Below are positions 7,828 to 16,175 of a stretch of DNA of 64,000 nucleotides, piece by piece (the stretch's first letter is position 1; every line of letters starts with the position of its first letter). Position numbers and translations under genes: made by a program. The stretch comes from Bog-756 sp963725395. Lineage in GTDB: Bacteria; Actinomycetota; Acidimicrobiia; Acidimicrobiales; RAAP-2. The stretch covers positions 1-64,000 of the forward strand of contig CAVRYH010000004.1 in NCBI GenBank assembly GCA_963725395.1. Reading direction: 5' to 3'. The notes under the pieces were generated by a model, which saw nothing but the letters and a program-made list of their open reading frames with translations, was not told where the DNA came from and made no database searches.

Positions 7828-8622
7828 CTATCGTCCCGTACCGGGCGCGATAAAGAAATCCCAGACTTGCATATCCACCTTGTCGATGGCATATTGAACC
7901 ACCGCATACTCGCCCGGATCGAGCGGCTTCTGCGGCCAGATCTTGAACAGGTCGTCACCCACCTGCTGGCGAAACACTTCGACTAAATCCGGCTCCTGCG
8001 TGGTTTCGTTCACCACGGGCTGGATGGTCAGCTTTTCCACCACGCGATTGCCCTTGTGTACGCTCAAGCGCGCGATGCCGAAGCGTTCTTCCTCCGAGAG
8101 ACGAATGTAGAACTCCGGGCTGGGATTGGCGGTGCCTTGCGAAGCGTGCGGGCCATCCATCTCGACCGTGGCCTTGCCGGGAATCAGCGGCACGGGACTA
8201 ATGACTTTGAGAATGCTGCGCCGTTTATTGTTGACTACTTTCGATTCGCCGATCTTGAGCGGAGTCAGCTTGGAGGGTCCCGACGGCTGCTCTTCGATCA
8301 GGTAGACGCCCGGGTCCTGGGGGATGCTGGCCACTTCCCGGCGGGCGGCGCGCTCGGCCTGATTCTCGACTCTTTCGGCCGCCGCATCGGCGCGGATCTC
8401 GTCGGCGCGGGCCTTGATTTCGGCCTTGGTTTTGTCCAGATCAACGAGCGAGGCGGGCACTTCTTCCCAATCGTCGCGATCCAGGCTGTAGAACTTCACG
8501 CGGTCGTTCTCGAGGCGGTATTCGCGAACCAGTTGGTAACTGCCGTCCTTGAGATAAAGCTTGACGTTTTCCGCGCTGGCCAGAAAACAGAGAGCGAAGA
8601 GCAAACAACAAATCTTACGCAT
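7828..8622 (-). CDS. Small secreted protein of unknown function
   Basis: The 264-residue product has a signal peptide (MRKICCLLFALCFLASA). A segment reading VKLYLKDGSYQLVREYRLEND follows, resembling the short beta modules often found after signal peptides in acidobacterial proteins. A charged helical stretch (about 65-95) comes next, and then a beta-rich C-terminal domain ending in VQYAIDKVDMQVWDFFIAPG. No catalytic motif was recognised. It ends exactly next to the stop of the upstream convergent gene and starts 3 bases from the stop codon of the M50 protease gene on the same strand, so it is probably the distal or proximal member of that transcription unit. Confidence 0.7.
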   Translation of the reverse strand: MRKICCLLFALCFLASAENVKLYLKDGSYQLVREYRLENDRVKFYSLDRDDWEEVPASLVDLDKTKAEIKARADEIRADAAAERVENQAERAARREVASIPQDPGVYLIEEQPSGPSKLTPLKIGESKVVNNKRRSILKVISPVPLIPGKATVEMDGPHASQGTANPSPEFYIRLSEEERFGIARLSVHKGNRVVEKLTIQPVVNETTQEPDLVEVFRQQVGDDLFKIWPQKPLDPGEYAVVQYAIDKVDMQVWDFFIAPGTGR

Positions 8623-8625
8623 GGC

Positions 8626-9735
8626 CTAACCTTCAGCGGGTTGCAGACCCACGCTGCGCAGCAGCAGGAACTGCGAAAGATTCTCCGAACTCAGCAAGCC
8701 GAGCAAACGGCCTTCCTCCATTACGAGTACACAGGCTCCGGCGTGAGCCATGAGCGGCAGAACGTCGGCGAGATCTTTGTCGGGAGGAACGCTCGGGAAT
8801 TCGCGCTCCATGTAGCCGGCGATGTAAGAATCGGGACCCTCCTGCGCCATGCCGCGCAGAAGCGCATTGCGGCCCAGCAAACCGAGCACCTGGTCGCCCA
8901 GCACCACCGGAAAATCCTGCTGCGAAGTGGAGAGCAGGAGATTGGCGGCGTCGCGAATGGTGGCGCCATGGGCCAGCGTACGATATTCGGTCATCATGGC
9001 GGCGCGTACCGGGATGCCTTGCGTAAGCGATCGGCCGCGCGACGCAGCGCCTTCATTGGCGGCGCCGAGATAGATGAAGAAAGCGACGAAGGCCAGCATG
9101 GGCATGTAGACGAATCCGTAGAGACCCATGCTGATGGCCAGCATGCGGCCGGACCAGGTGGCGATGCGCGTGGCTTCGTATTCCGATTTCATGTGCGAGA
9201 GCACCGCGCGCAGCATGCGTCCGCCGTCCATGGGGAACGCCGGGAGCAGATTGAACCCGGCCAGGATCAGATTGGCGAGCGCAATGCGGTCGGCCAGATT
9301 CGCATCGGAGGGCTGCACCAGCGCGAACAAATTGATGGCGCGCTTCTGGGAATAGAGGATTGCGAAGATGGAGGCGGCGATCATGAGATTGACCACGGGT
9401 CCGGTGAGCGCGATCCAGAATTCTTCACGCGGTTTGGCGGGGCGTTCCAGGCGCGCGACACCGCCGATAGGATACATCACGATTTCCAGCGTGCGAATCC
9501 CATAGAGCGAGCTGACGAAGGCGTGGGCCAGTTCGTGCAATAGCACCGATGCGATCACCGCCAGCACGAACAGCGTGTAATTGCCGGGCGATTGATTACT
9601 GGTTAGGCCAATTACCACCAGGCAAATAAGAAGCAGAACGAAGGTGAAATGGAGGCGAATGGGAACGCCCATTAACCGAACGGAGCCGACGGAGCCCGAA
9701 CTGGCGGCCCTGGGAGTGCTGCCTTCCTGTGCCAA
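8626..9735 (-). CDS. Site-2-protease-like M50 metallopeptidase with CBS domains
   Basis: This 369-residue integral membrane zinc peptidase has the HExxH motif H67-E-L-A-H71 in a membrane segment and the second metal-ligand motif NLLPAFPMDGG (Asp170). Further hydrophobic segments lie near residues 28-45, 53-72, 108-128, 152-170 and 200-222. Two CBS modules occupy about 245-360 (MMTEYRTLAHGATIRDAA; LPLMAHAGACVLVMEEGRLL). This is the architecture of SpoIVFB/Rv2869-unlike 'group III' site-2 proteases, which cleave membrane-bound substrates; the CBS pair probably senses an adenylate. The substrate is unknown. Confidence 0.92.
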   Translation of the reverse strand: MAQEGSTPRAASSGSVGSVRLMGVPIRLHFTFVLLLICLVVIGLTSNQSPGNYTLFVLAVIASVLLHELAHAFVSSLYGIRTLEIVMYPIGGVARLERPAKPREEFWIALTGPVVNLMIAASIFAILYSQKRAINLFALVQPSDANLADRIALANLILAGFNLLPAFPMDGGRMLRAVLSHMKSEYEATRIATWSGRMLAISMGLYGFVYMPMLAFVAFFIYLGAANEGAASRGRSLTQGIPVRAAMMTEYRTLAHGATIRDAANLLLSTSQQDFPVVLGDQVLGLLGRNALLRGMAQEGPDSYIAGYMEREFPSVPPDKDLADVLPLMAHAGACVLVMEEGRLLGLLSSENLSQFLLLRSVGLQPAEG

Positions 9736-9792
9736 TAATTCCTCTGCAATGATTTTGACACACGGCTTTGGATGCGCGGGGCGGGCAGTTTG

Positions 9793-10145
9793 CTAGGATG
9801 CGGGTTTGGACGGCTTCGCGGCCGTCTTGGACATCGGCGCGCCAGGCGGCGGGCGTTTGCCATTTGTTTTCGGGGAGCAGTTTTTCGTTCAGGCTGATGG
9901 TGCCTCCAGCCGATCCAAATGCCGCGACGGTGTTGCCGTTCGGAAAAACCTCTTCGTGCGACGCCCGGTAGTCCGGGCACATGGTGAAATAGGCGCGCCA
10001 GCCAGCCAGCATTTCTTCGCGGCCGCGCACGGAATTGCCGAGCGAGTCGATGAAGACGTGATCGGCGGTCATGAGTTCGGCGAGCTTGCCGGGATCGTGT
10101 TGATTAATGGCGTCGAAATGCCAAAACTATTTCGACGGGTGTCAT
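9793..10145 (-). pseudogene. Frameshifted SnoaL/NTF2-like protein
   Basis: An ATG at 10145 reads MTPVEIVLAF and then runs out of frame. The family continues in another frame as DAINQHDPGKLAELMTADHV with FIDSLGNSVRGREEMLAGW, TMCPDYRASHEEVF and TPAAWRADVQDG. A second frame change near 9820 would be needed to end at the TAG at 9793-9795; otherwise the frame runs on into the protease gene with unnatural sequence. The cone-shaped SnoaL fold is therefore recognisable but the gene is broken at least once. Sequencing error at each site is the alternative to real decay. Confidence 0.6.
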
Positions 10146-10158
10146 TTGGCTTTAGCAC

Positions 10159-10190
10159 GCGCGGGCGTCTATCGAAGTGAACGCCCGCGC
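10159..10190. terminator. Perfect 10-bp inverted repeat, possible terminator
   Basis: GCGCGGGCGT (10159-10168) and ACGCCCGCGC (10181-10190) form a perfect 10-bp stem with a 12-base loop. It lies downstream of the peroxiredoxin gene and upstream of the SnoaL remnant, both on the minus strand. There is no T tract, so it is either a non-canonical terminator or an mRNA-stabilising hairpin. Confidence 0.4.
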
Positions 10191-10317
10191 TCGATGAGCA
10201 GCGGATTAGCGCTACGCCGGTTCAGAAGAATCGTTATCCACAACGACGCAAATTGTCTTTGAAAGAGTACCGGCCATAAGAGCTTACGTAAGAAAGCCCG
10301 CTTCCTTCGCGCAAACG

Positions 10318-10977
10318 CTACTTCGGTTGCGGGACGATCCGAAGATACGGCTTCGGCGACTTCCAGCCGGACGGATATTTTTGCTTCGCCTCGTCTTCGG
10401 TCACTGAGGGGAGGATGATCACATCGTCGCCGTGCTTCCAGTTCACCGGCGTGGCGACTTTGTGACTGGCGGTGAGCTGGATGGAATCCAAAACGCGGAG
10501 CACTTCATCAAAGTTCCGTCCCGTGCTCATGGGATAGCTGAGCATCAGTTTGATCTTTTTGTCGGGGCCGATGACAAACACGGTGCGCACGGTGGCATTG
10601 GTGGCCGCGGTACGGCCTTCGGAGGTATCGCCGGCATCGGCCGGCAGCATGTCGTAGAGCTTGGCGACTTTCAGTTCCGTGTCGCCGATCATGGGGTATT
10701 TCACCTCGTGGCCCTGAGTCTCCTGGATGTCGGCGGCCCACTTGCCGTGGCTGCTCACCGGATCTACGCTCAGGCCGATAATCTTGCAATTTCGGCTGGC
10801 GAAGTCGGGTTGAAGGCCAGCCATGTAGCCGAGTTCGGTGGTACAGACGGGAGTGAAGTCTTTGGGGTGTGAAAACAGAACCGCCCAGCCGTCGCCGATC
10901 CATTCGTGAAAATTGATGGGACCTTGGGTGGTCTCGGCGGAAAAATTCGGGGCGGTGTCATTGATTCGTAAGCTCAT
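10318..10977 (-). CDS. 1-Cys peroxiredoxin (Prx6 type)
   Basis: This cytoplasmic thiol peroxidase reduces H2O2 and alkyl hydroperoxides. The 219-residue product has the active-site motif P38-K-D-F-T42-P-V-C45 and the long C-terminal domain typical of the Prx6/1-Cys subfamily (TPVNWKHGDDVIILPSV). No second resolving cysteine is apparent in the usual C-terminal position. The ATG at 10977 is preferred over one 27 bases upstream because GGAG lies 7 bases before it and the protein then begins MSLRINDTAPNF as in relatives. It is transcribed away from the TonB receptor gene, so the two share the promoter region 10978-11175. Confidence 0.93.
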   Translation of the reverse strand: MSLRINDTAPNFSAETTQGPINFHEWIGDGWAVLFSHPKDFTPVCTTELGYMAGLQPDFASRNCKIIGLSVDPVSSHGKWAADIQETQGHEVKYPMIGDTELKVAKLYDMLPADAGDTSEGRTAATNATVRTVFVIGPDKKIKLMLSYPMSTGRNFDEVLRVLDSIQLTASHKVATPVNWKHGDDVIILPSVTEDEAKQKYPSGWKSPKPYLRIVPQPK

Positions 10978-11012
10978 AGTTGATCTCCGGAAACGCTCGC
11001 TCAAAAGTTGCG

Positions 11013-11045
11013 AACGCCACCGTAGTATATCGCAAGGATGGCGTT
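11013..11045. promoter_or_regulatory. Operator-like inverted repeat with TATACT core
   Basis: AACGCCA (11013-11019) and TGGCGTT (11039-11045) form a perfect 7-bp inverted repeat. On the minus strand a TATACT hexamer (11024-11029) lies between the arms and would serve as -10 for the peroxiredoxin gene with a leader of about 40 bases. A redox-responsive operator would make sense but is only inferred. Confidence 0.35.
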
Positions 11046-11175
11046 AATCACTGCATCTATTTGACCTGGCGCCGCGCCGATGGGCCAGGTGGGCGACATC
11101 AGGCGCGGTGGCCGCAATCGCTACCCACGGCGCATTGCGATTTCTCATCGGGCAAATGGTAGGGTGAAGAATTCT

Positions 11176-12957
11176 ATGCGATTCTGGATGGTCTTCATCC
11201 TTAGTGCGGGATTGCTCCGCGCACAGCAGCAAGACAGCCTCGTGGTGACCGGAACCGCCCAGCCGATTCCTTTGGCCGAGGCCGACCGGGATGTCAGCGT
11301 TCTGCCCCTGCCGGAGAAACAGCGCGAGCTTTACAACTCGTGGTTCGATCTGCTGGCGCTCCACCCCGTGCTGGATTTGCAGGCGCGCTCGGCGGGCGCC
11401 ATGCAGGCCGATCTTTCCATTCGCGGCGCCACCTTCGGGCAGACGCTGGTGCTGCTGAACGGCTTGCGCCTGGATGACGTTCAGACCGGCCATTTCAATC
11501 TCGATCTGCCCATCCCAATCGACATGCTTTCCGGTATCGAGGTTCTGAAAGGCTCAGGCTCCACGCTCTACGGATCGGATGCGATCGGCGGCGTGGTCAA
11601 CGCTCTTACCGCTCCCATCGCCCCCGGCGAATTCCGTCTGCTCACCGGCGCCGGCAATTTCGGCTTCAATGAGCAGCATGCCGTGGCGTCTTTCGGACGT
11701 TCCTGGTGGCAGGAGGAAATGGCAGGAGCGCGCGACTTTTCTTCCGGATTCACCACCGATCGCGATTACCGCAATCTGTCCCTCAGTTCGCTGACCACAC
11801 TGAAATCGCGGCTGGGCGCGACGAGCCTTCTTTTCGCTTACAGCGACCGACCCTTTGGCGCGAACGATTTCTATGGCGCCGAGCAGGAGCAGTGGGAGCG
11901 CACCAAGAGCTGGTTCGCGTCCGGGCACCAGAGCCTGGGCGACAAGACCGAAGCCAATTTCGCCTTCCGCAAGCACACCGACCTTTACGTTTACATTCGC
12001 GACGATCCCTCTTATTACACAAACTGGCACACCGACGAAAGCTGGCAGGGAAATCTGCGGCGGACGGACCGCGTTCCGCTGCACGGCGCTATCAGCTACG
12101 GCGTGGAGGGGCTGGCCGAATCGGTGCACAGCACGAACCTGGGCGTTCACAGCCGGGAGCGCGGCAGCGGTTACGTTTTCTACGATCTGCGCTCTGTCCG
12201 CCGCTATTCGTTGTCGGCCGGCGTTCGGGAAGATGTCTACGGAGCGCACCAGGTGGCGACCAGTCCTTCGCTGAGCGGCGCAGTGTGGGCGTCGTCAAAG
12301 TTCAAAGTGCGTGCGTCGGCGAGCGGCGCGTTCCGCCTTCCCAGCTATACCGATCTTTATTACGCCTCGCCCTCCACGGTGGGCAATCCCAATCTCCAGC
12401 CGGAGAGCGCCACCAGCTTCGAAGCCGGCGCAGACGCTTACCTAAAGCCAAAGCTGCGCCTCTCGCTCACCGCATTCGAGCGGCGCGATACGCGCGTGAT
12501 CGATTACGTCGAGACGCCAGGAACCATGCTGTACGAAGCCGAAAATCTTCCGGCGCTGCATTACCGGGGAGTGGAAGCTTCGGCGGCGTGGGAGCCACGC
12601 GCGGGCCAGCACATCACCCTGAGTTTCAGCGGGCTGCACGGCCAGTTCGCGTCGCCGCAGACCATCGTTACGGAATACGCATTCAACTATCCGGTGTACG
12701 ACGGCGTGATGGAGTGGCAGGGAACCCTCGCCAAGAGGGTGATCGGGCGCAGCCGCATCGGCGTAGTGGAACGCGTCGGCCGCGGCCCGTACGCCATCTG
12801 GGACGCCTCACTCGGCTATGCCACCGGACACATACGGCCGTTCCTGCAACTGACGAATATAACGAACACGGTTTACCAGGACATCCCGCTGGTGGCCATG
12901 CCGACGCGGGGTGTGATCGGCGGGGTGGAGTTGTATGTGTTCGGCGCATCGCGCTAG
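11176..12957 (+). CDS. TonB-dependent outer-membrane receptor (BtuB-like)
   Basis: The 593-residue product begins with a signal peptide (MRFWMVFILSAGLLRAQ) and has a TonB-box-like segment DSLVVTGT just after it. A plug domain follows (about 40-150) with LSIRGATFGQTLVLLNGLR and the GSGSTLYGSDAIGGVVN signature. A beta-barrel of about 430 residues with the receptor-type NPNLQPESATSFEAG motif completes it. Such receptors import large nutrients (cobalamin, siderophores, sugars) using TonB energy. At about 590 residues it matches BtuB-sized receptors rather than large SusC types. No TonB/ExbBD genes are nearby and no cobalamin riboswitch was found upstream. The stop codon shares a CTAG with the convergent gene. 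Confidence 0.9.
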   Translation: MRFWMVFILSAGLLRAQQQDSLVVTGTAQPIPLAEADRDVSVLPLPEKQRELYNSWFDLLALHPVLDLQARSAGAMQADLSIRGATFGQTLVLLNGLRLDDVQTGHFNLDLPIPIDMLSGIEVLKGSGSTLYGSDAIGGVVNALTAPIAPGEFRLLTGAGNFGFNEQHAVASFGRSWWQEEMAGARDFSSGFTTDRDYRNLSLSSLTTLKSRLGATSLLFAYSDRPFGANDFYGAEQEQWERTKSWFASGHQSLGDKTEANFAFRKHTDLYVYIRDDPSYYTNWHTDESWQGNLRRTDRVPLHGAISYGVEGLAESVHSTNLGVHSRERGSGYVFYDLRSVRRYSLSAGVREDVYGAHQVATSPSLSGAVWASSKFKVRASASGAFRLPSYTDLYYASPSTVGNPNLQPESATSFEAGADAYLKPKLRLSLTAFERRDTRVIDYVETPGTMLYEAENLPALHYRGVEASAAWEPRAGQHITLSFSGLHGQFASPQTIVTEYAFNYPVYDGVMEWQGTLAKRVIGRSRIGVVERVGRGPYAIWDASLGYATGHIRPFLQLTNITNTVYQDIPLVAMPTRGVIGGVELYVFGASR

Positions 12958-14354
12958 GCTTCGGAAACCACCGGCAGCTGGGCGGCTTCCCAAGCGGCCA
13001 GGCCGCCGGCCATCTCGATCAGGTGAGTGATCCCGTATTGATGCAGGATGCCGGCGGCGATGGAAGAGCGGTAGCCGCCCGCGCAATGGACCGCGATGCG
13101 GCGATCGCGCGGAATCTCGGCGATGCGCTCCTGTAGATGGTTGAGTGGAACGTTCACACTGCCGGCGATATGTTTCGTCATCCACTCGCGCGGGTTTCGG
13201 ATATCCAGCAGCAGCGGCGGATCGGCGCCCGCTAATTCCTCGGCCACCAGCGGGGCGCTGGCGCGTTCGGTGGGCCAGACTAAGTCCGGCCGCTCGGCCA
13301 GCGCTTCCATCCCTCCCTGCATGTAGCCTTTGACGTGATCGAATCCAATGCGGCCCAGGCGCAGCGCGGCTTCCTGCTCGCGTCCCGGTTCGGCAATGAT
13401 CACGATGGGCTTGGCGCGGTCGAGCACGGTGCCCGCCCAAGTGGCATATTGGCCGGCGAGCCCGATGTTGATGCTGCCGGCCAGGTGGCCTTTGGCGTAT
13501 TCGGCGGGATCGCGAACGTCGAGGATCTGCGCGCCCGCATCGCCCATCCGCAGCACTTCGTCCAGCTGGATGGGATGCAGAACCTGTTCGAGATTGGTGT
13601 CCAGAGTGGCGCGCTCGCGGGTGTTGAGAATCGCGTCATAAGTGAAGTAGGGCGGCGCGTCGGGTTGATCGGCGGTAACGAGCCGAACAAATTCCTCTTT
13701 CGACATGGGCTGGAGGGCGTAATTCAATCGCCGTTGATCGCCGAGCGAAGACACCGTGTCGGAGGAAAGCTTCTTCCCGCAGAGCGAGCCCGCGCCGTGA
13801 GCCGGGTAGACCAGCGTCTCATCGGGAAGCGGCAGGAGTTTGTCGTGCAGCGAATGGTACAGATGGGCGCCCAGGTCGCTGGCAGTCCATCCGAGCGATG
13901 CGCGCAGGTCCGGGCGGCCAACGTCGCCGATGAACAGCGTGTCGCCGGTGAGGACTGCGTAAGGTTTGGCTGGATCCTTCTGGAGATCAAACACCAGGAT
14001 CGAGATGGATTCGATGGTGTGGCCGGGGGTCTCGAGTACTTGGAGGCGCAGCCCTGGAAAATCGAGCGAATCGCCGTCCTTCATCGCTACGAACGCGTAT
14101 TCGGCCTGGGCGCGGGAGCCGAGATGGATGGCAGCGCCACATCGATCACGCAGCTCCAGATGGCCGGCCACGAAGTCGGCGTGGAAATGGGTGAGGAAGA
14201 CATGGCGGATCTGGAGCCCCAATTTTTCCGAGTCGCTCAGGTACTGCTGGATGTCGCGCTGGGGATCGACGATGATCGCCGTGGCACTGGCCTCGTCGCC
14301 CAGCAGATAGGAGGCGTGGGCGAGGCAGCCCAGATAATACTGTTTCAGGATCAT
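12954..14354 (-). CDS. Persulfide dioxygenase-like MBL-fold enzyme fused to two rhodanese domains
   Basis: The 466-residue protein has an N-terminal metallo-beta-lactamase fold (about 1-240) with H56-F-H58-A-D60-F-V-A-G-H65, ETPGHT, GDTLFIGDVGRPDL and VYPAHGAGS, as in ETHE1/CstB persulfide dioxygenases. Two rhodanese-like domains follow: the first (about 265-355) lacks a catalytic cysteine at IVIIAEPGRE, and the second (about 375-460) has C424 in VHCAGGYRS. Enzymes of this architecture oxidise low-molecular-weight persulfides and transfer sulfane sulfur during sulfide detoxification. It is convergent with the receptor gene, overlapping by 4 bases. Confidence 0.92.
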   Translation of the reverse strand: MILKQYYLGCLAHASYLLGDEASATAIIVDPQRDIQQYLSDSEKLGLQIRHVFLTHFHADFVAGHLELRDRCGAAIHLGSRAQAEYAFVAMKDGDSLDFPGLRLQVLETPGHTIESISILVFDLQKDPAKPYAVLTGDTLFIGDVGRPDLRASLGWTASDLGAHLYHSLHDKLLPLPDETLVYPAHGAGSLCGKKLSSDTVSSLGDQRRLNYALQPMSKEEFVRLVTADQPDAPPYFTYDAILNTRERATLDTNLEQVLHPIQLDEVLRMGDAGAQILDVRDPAEYAKGHLAGSINIGLAGQYATWAGTVLDRAKPIVIIAEPGREQEAALRLGRIGFDHVKGYMQGGMEALAERPDLVWPTERASAPLVAEELAGADPPLLLDIRNPREWMTKHIAGSVNVPLNHLQERIAEIPRDRRIAVHCAGGYRSSIAAGILHQYGITHLIEMAGGLAAWEAAQLPVVSEA

Positions 14355-14452
14355 GGGATTTTCTACAGTCTAACGTCTTGCTGGTGGCGCATCGGGAAGC
14401 TTTCCATTTGGCCGTCTGGTGGCGGGATCGAGGATCGGAGCCGGCGTCGCTG

Positions 14453-14487
14453 TTTTAAAGGCGTTCTTGATTTTAAAGGCGTTCTTG
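14453..14487. repeat. Tandem 17-bp repeat ttttaaaggcgttcttg x2
   Basis: Two copies of ttttaaaggcgttcttg are separated by one base. The TTTTAAA cores are AT-rich within GC-rich surroundings. The repeat may be a regulator binding site or simply a local duplication. Confidence 0.6.
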
Positions 14488-14591
14488 GACTGGGAGCGGC
14501 ACCAGTCGGGAGTCGACAAAGCGCCCAGTGGCTTATCGTTCCCAGTCAGACGTGACCAGCGCAATCATCTTGATTTTCTGCTGCTACAGGA

Positions 14592-14620
14592 CCAATGCAG
14601 GCCACATTGGTGGTGTGGCC
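14592..14620 (+). promoter_or_regulatory. Two mutually exclusive hairpins in the MNIO leader
   Basis: CCAATG (14592-14597) can pair with CATTGG (14605-14610), while GGCCACA (14600-14606) can pair with TGTGGCC (14614-14620). The right arm of the first overlaps the left arm of the second, so only one can form at a time. This resembles an attenuator switch but could be chance. No U tract follows. Confidence 0.3.
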
Positions 14621-14764
14621 GTTATGCGTCAATGTAACCTCGCCATGCTCCACTGTAGGACGGCGATCCTATATGAGGGCAAAGGCACATTGGTTGGGGC
14701 TGGAGTGCGGTCGGCCGGGAATGTTAATCTATCGTTCGCGCGTGAAGCGCAGGAGGGTCTTCGC

Positions 14765-16060
14765 ATGGAGCAGCGTGGTCTTGGCATTGGCATCGTCTGG
14801 TGGCCTGCACTCGACGGACTCTGCCGCGAAGGCGAGGGATTGATCGACGTCATCGAGGCCGAACCGGAGGCATTCTGGGCGCCAGCGCCCGACGGGTCGG
14901 GCTTCAGTTCGCTTCTCGCGGAAGCATTGCTGCATTTGCGGCAGCCGAAGTTGTTGCATGGCGTGGGCGCTCCGGTGGGTGGAACATGCCCGCCGCCGGA
15001 CGGACATTCGGTTACATTAGCTGACGACGTCGCGCGGTTACACCCTGAATTTGTTAGCGAACATCTCAGCTTCACTCGGTTTCGGCCACGGCTCGACAAC
15101 CCGCCCGTCCCCGCCGGCTTCATGCTGCCTCCGTTGCAAAGCGCTTCCGGCGTTTCGTTGGCAGCAGCGAATATCCGGCGGCACCGTGCCGCTCTTGGCG
15201 GCTTGCCCGTCGCTGTAGAAACCCCGGTAAGTTACCTCCCGCCCGCGCCAGGAGAATGGCCGGACGGCACTTTTGTGGCTGCTGTGGCCGAAGCGGCTGA
15301 TTGCGGCATCCTGCTCGACCTCCACAATGTGCTGACCAACGCACGTAACGGACGCCAGAGCGTGGCATCGTTCTGTGAGGCCCTTCCGAAGGAGCGTGTG
15401 TGGGAACTGCATCTGTCGGGTGGCGAAAGTGAGGCAGGGTTCCATTTAGATGCGCACGCGGGCCTGGTGGAGCCGGAGTTGATGGAGATCACCGCGGCTC
15501 TGGTGCCCCTGCTGCCGAATTTGTTTGCCATTACTTTTGAGATCATGCCCGAACGGGTAGCGCAAGCCGGGCTTTCTAATATCGGCAGGCAGATTGGAAA
15601 GATGAGGGACTTGTGGAATCTGCGCTCCGCCGATTACAGGCCGAGTGGGAATGCTGCTTGTACGCGGCCCTCGACGGAGCCGCCCGTGAGCCACCCCGTA
15701 ACGTGGGAAACGGCGCTTGGATGCGCGATCAACGGCCTTGAGAAGCCGACAATGGACGACGCGGCGACCGCCTGGTGGCGTTCCGCCGAGCCTGCTCTCG
15801 ACCTCTACCGCATCCTCGTGGGCGAAGGACGGGCAAGCGCCGTCATGTCGGCCGCTCCACGCACAACTCGGCTGTTACTGAGGCAATGCAGCGGGCCAGG
15901 AACCCGTCGCATCCTGGCGGACTTCTGGCGCCAGTCTACTCCGGGATACACAGCGGCGGATGAGGCACGGGCCCTGTTTCGATTTCTCTCGGCGGCTCAT
16001 GCGGCGCTGCCAGGCCTGAGCGACGCAATTGCGTTGGACGTTTTGGACCTCACAAAATGA
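14765..16060 (+). CDS. DUF692/MNIO-family iron-dependent oxidative enzyme with C-terminal extension
   Basis: The 431-residue protein matches the multinuclear non-haem iron oxidase (MNIO, DUF692) pattern of MbnB and TglH, which modify cysteines in precursor peptides. Candidate metal ligands are H65 (LLHGVG), E99-H100 (VSEHLSF), E152 (VETPVSYL), D185/N188 (LLDLHNV), H216 (WELHLSGG), D229/H231 (HLDAHAG) and E259 (TFEIMPE). Residues 1-285 form this TIM-barrel. Residues about 310-431 are an added helical domain (WWRSAEPALDLYRILV; ILADFWRQSTPGY; FRFLSAAH) that loosely resembles the DUF2063-type partner proteins usually encoded separately. The ATG at 14765 is supported by AGGAGG 8 bases upstream; the frame is open farther upstream without family resemblance. 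It is the first of three same-strand genes with a small Cys protein and a G1-peptidase-like protein. The family call is firm; the substrate is inferred. Confidence 0.85.
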   Translation: MEQRGLGIGIVWWPALDGLCREGEGLIDVIEAEPEAFWAPAPDGSGFSSLLAEALLHLRQPKLLHGVGAPVGGTCPPPDGHSVTLADDVARLHPEFVSEHLSFTRFRPRLDNPPVPAGFMLPPLQSASGVSLAAANIRRHRAALGGLPVAVETPVSYLPPAPGEWPDGTFVAAVAEAADCGILLDLHNVLTNARNGRQSVASFCEALPKERVWELHLSGGESEAGFHLDAHAGLVEPELMEITAALVPLLPNLFAITFEIMPERVAQAGLSNIGRQIGKMRDLWNLRSADYRPSGNAACTRPSTEPPVSHPVTWETALGCAINGLEKPTMDDAATAWWRSAEPALDLYRILVGEGRASAVMSAAPRTTRLLLRQCSGPGTRRILADFWRQSTPGYTAADEARALFRFLSAAHAALPGLSDAIALDVLDLTK

Positions 16061-16175
16061 GCGATGTTCAGTGCTTTACCGAAAACGCGCGTACTTGACG
16101 GATTGCTTTCGCCGATTCGAGATGCTGCATTGAGTTCCATTTGGAGCAAGGTATCGAATCACAAGGAGGAATGCG

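Larger units (their letters stand above)
14355..14764. other. 410-bp non-coding leader region before the MNIO gene
   Basis: No convincing gene is visible here; short open frames lack family resemblance and a ribosome-binding site. The region contains a near-perfect tandem repeat (14453-14487), a pair of overlapping, mutually exclusive hairpins (14592-14620) and the strong AGGAGG ribosome-binding site (14751-14756) of the next gene. It separates divergent genes and should hold both promoters. Confidence 0.5.

Noticed and set aside
10978..11175. Cobalamin riboswitch upstream of the BtuB-like receptor gene
   Set aside because: No B12-box consensus or the conserved core sequences could be found in this 198-base region; only a short inverted repeat is present.
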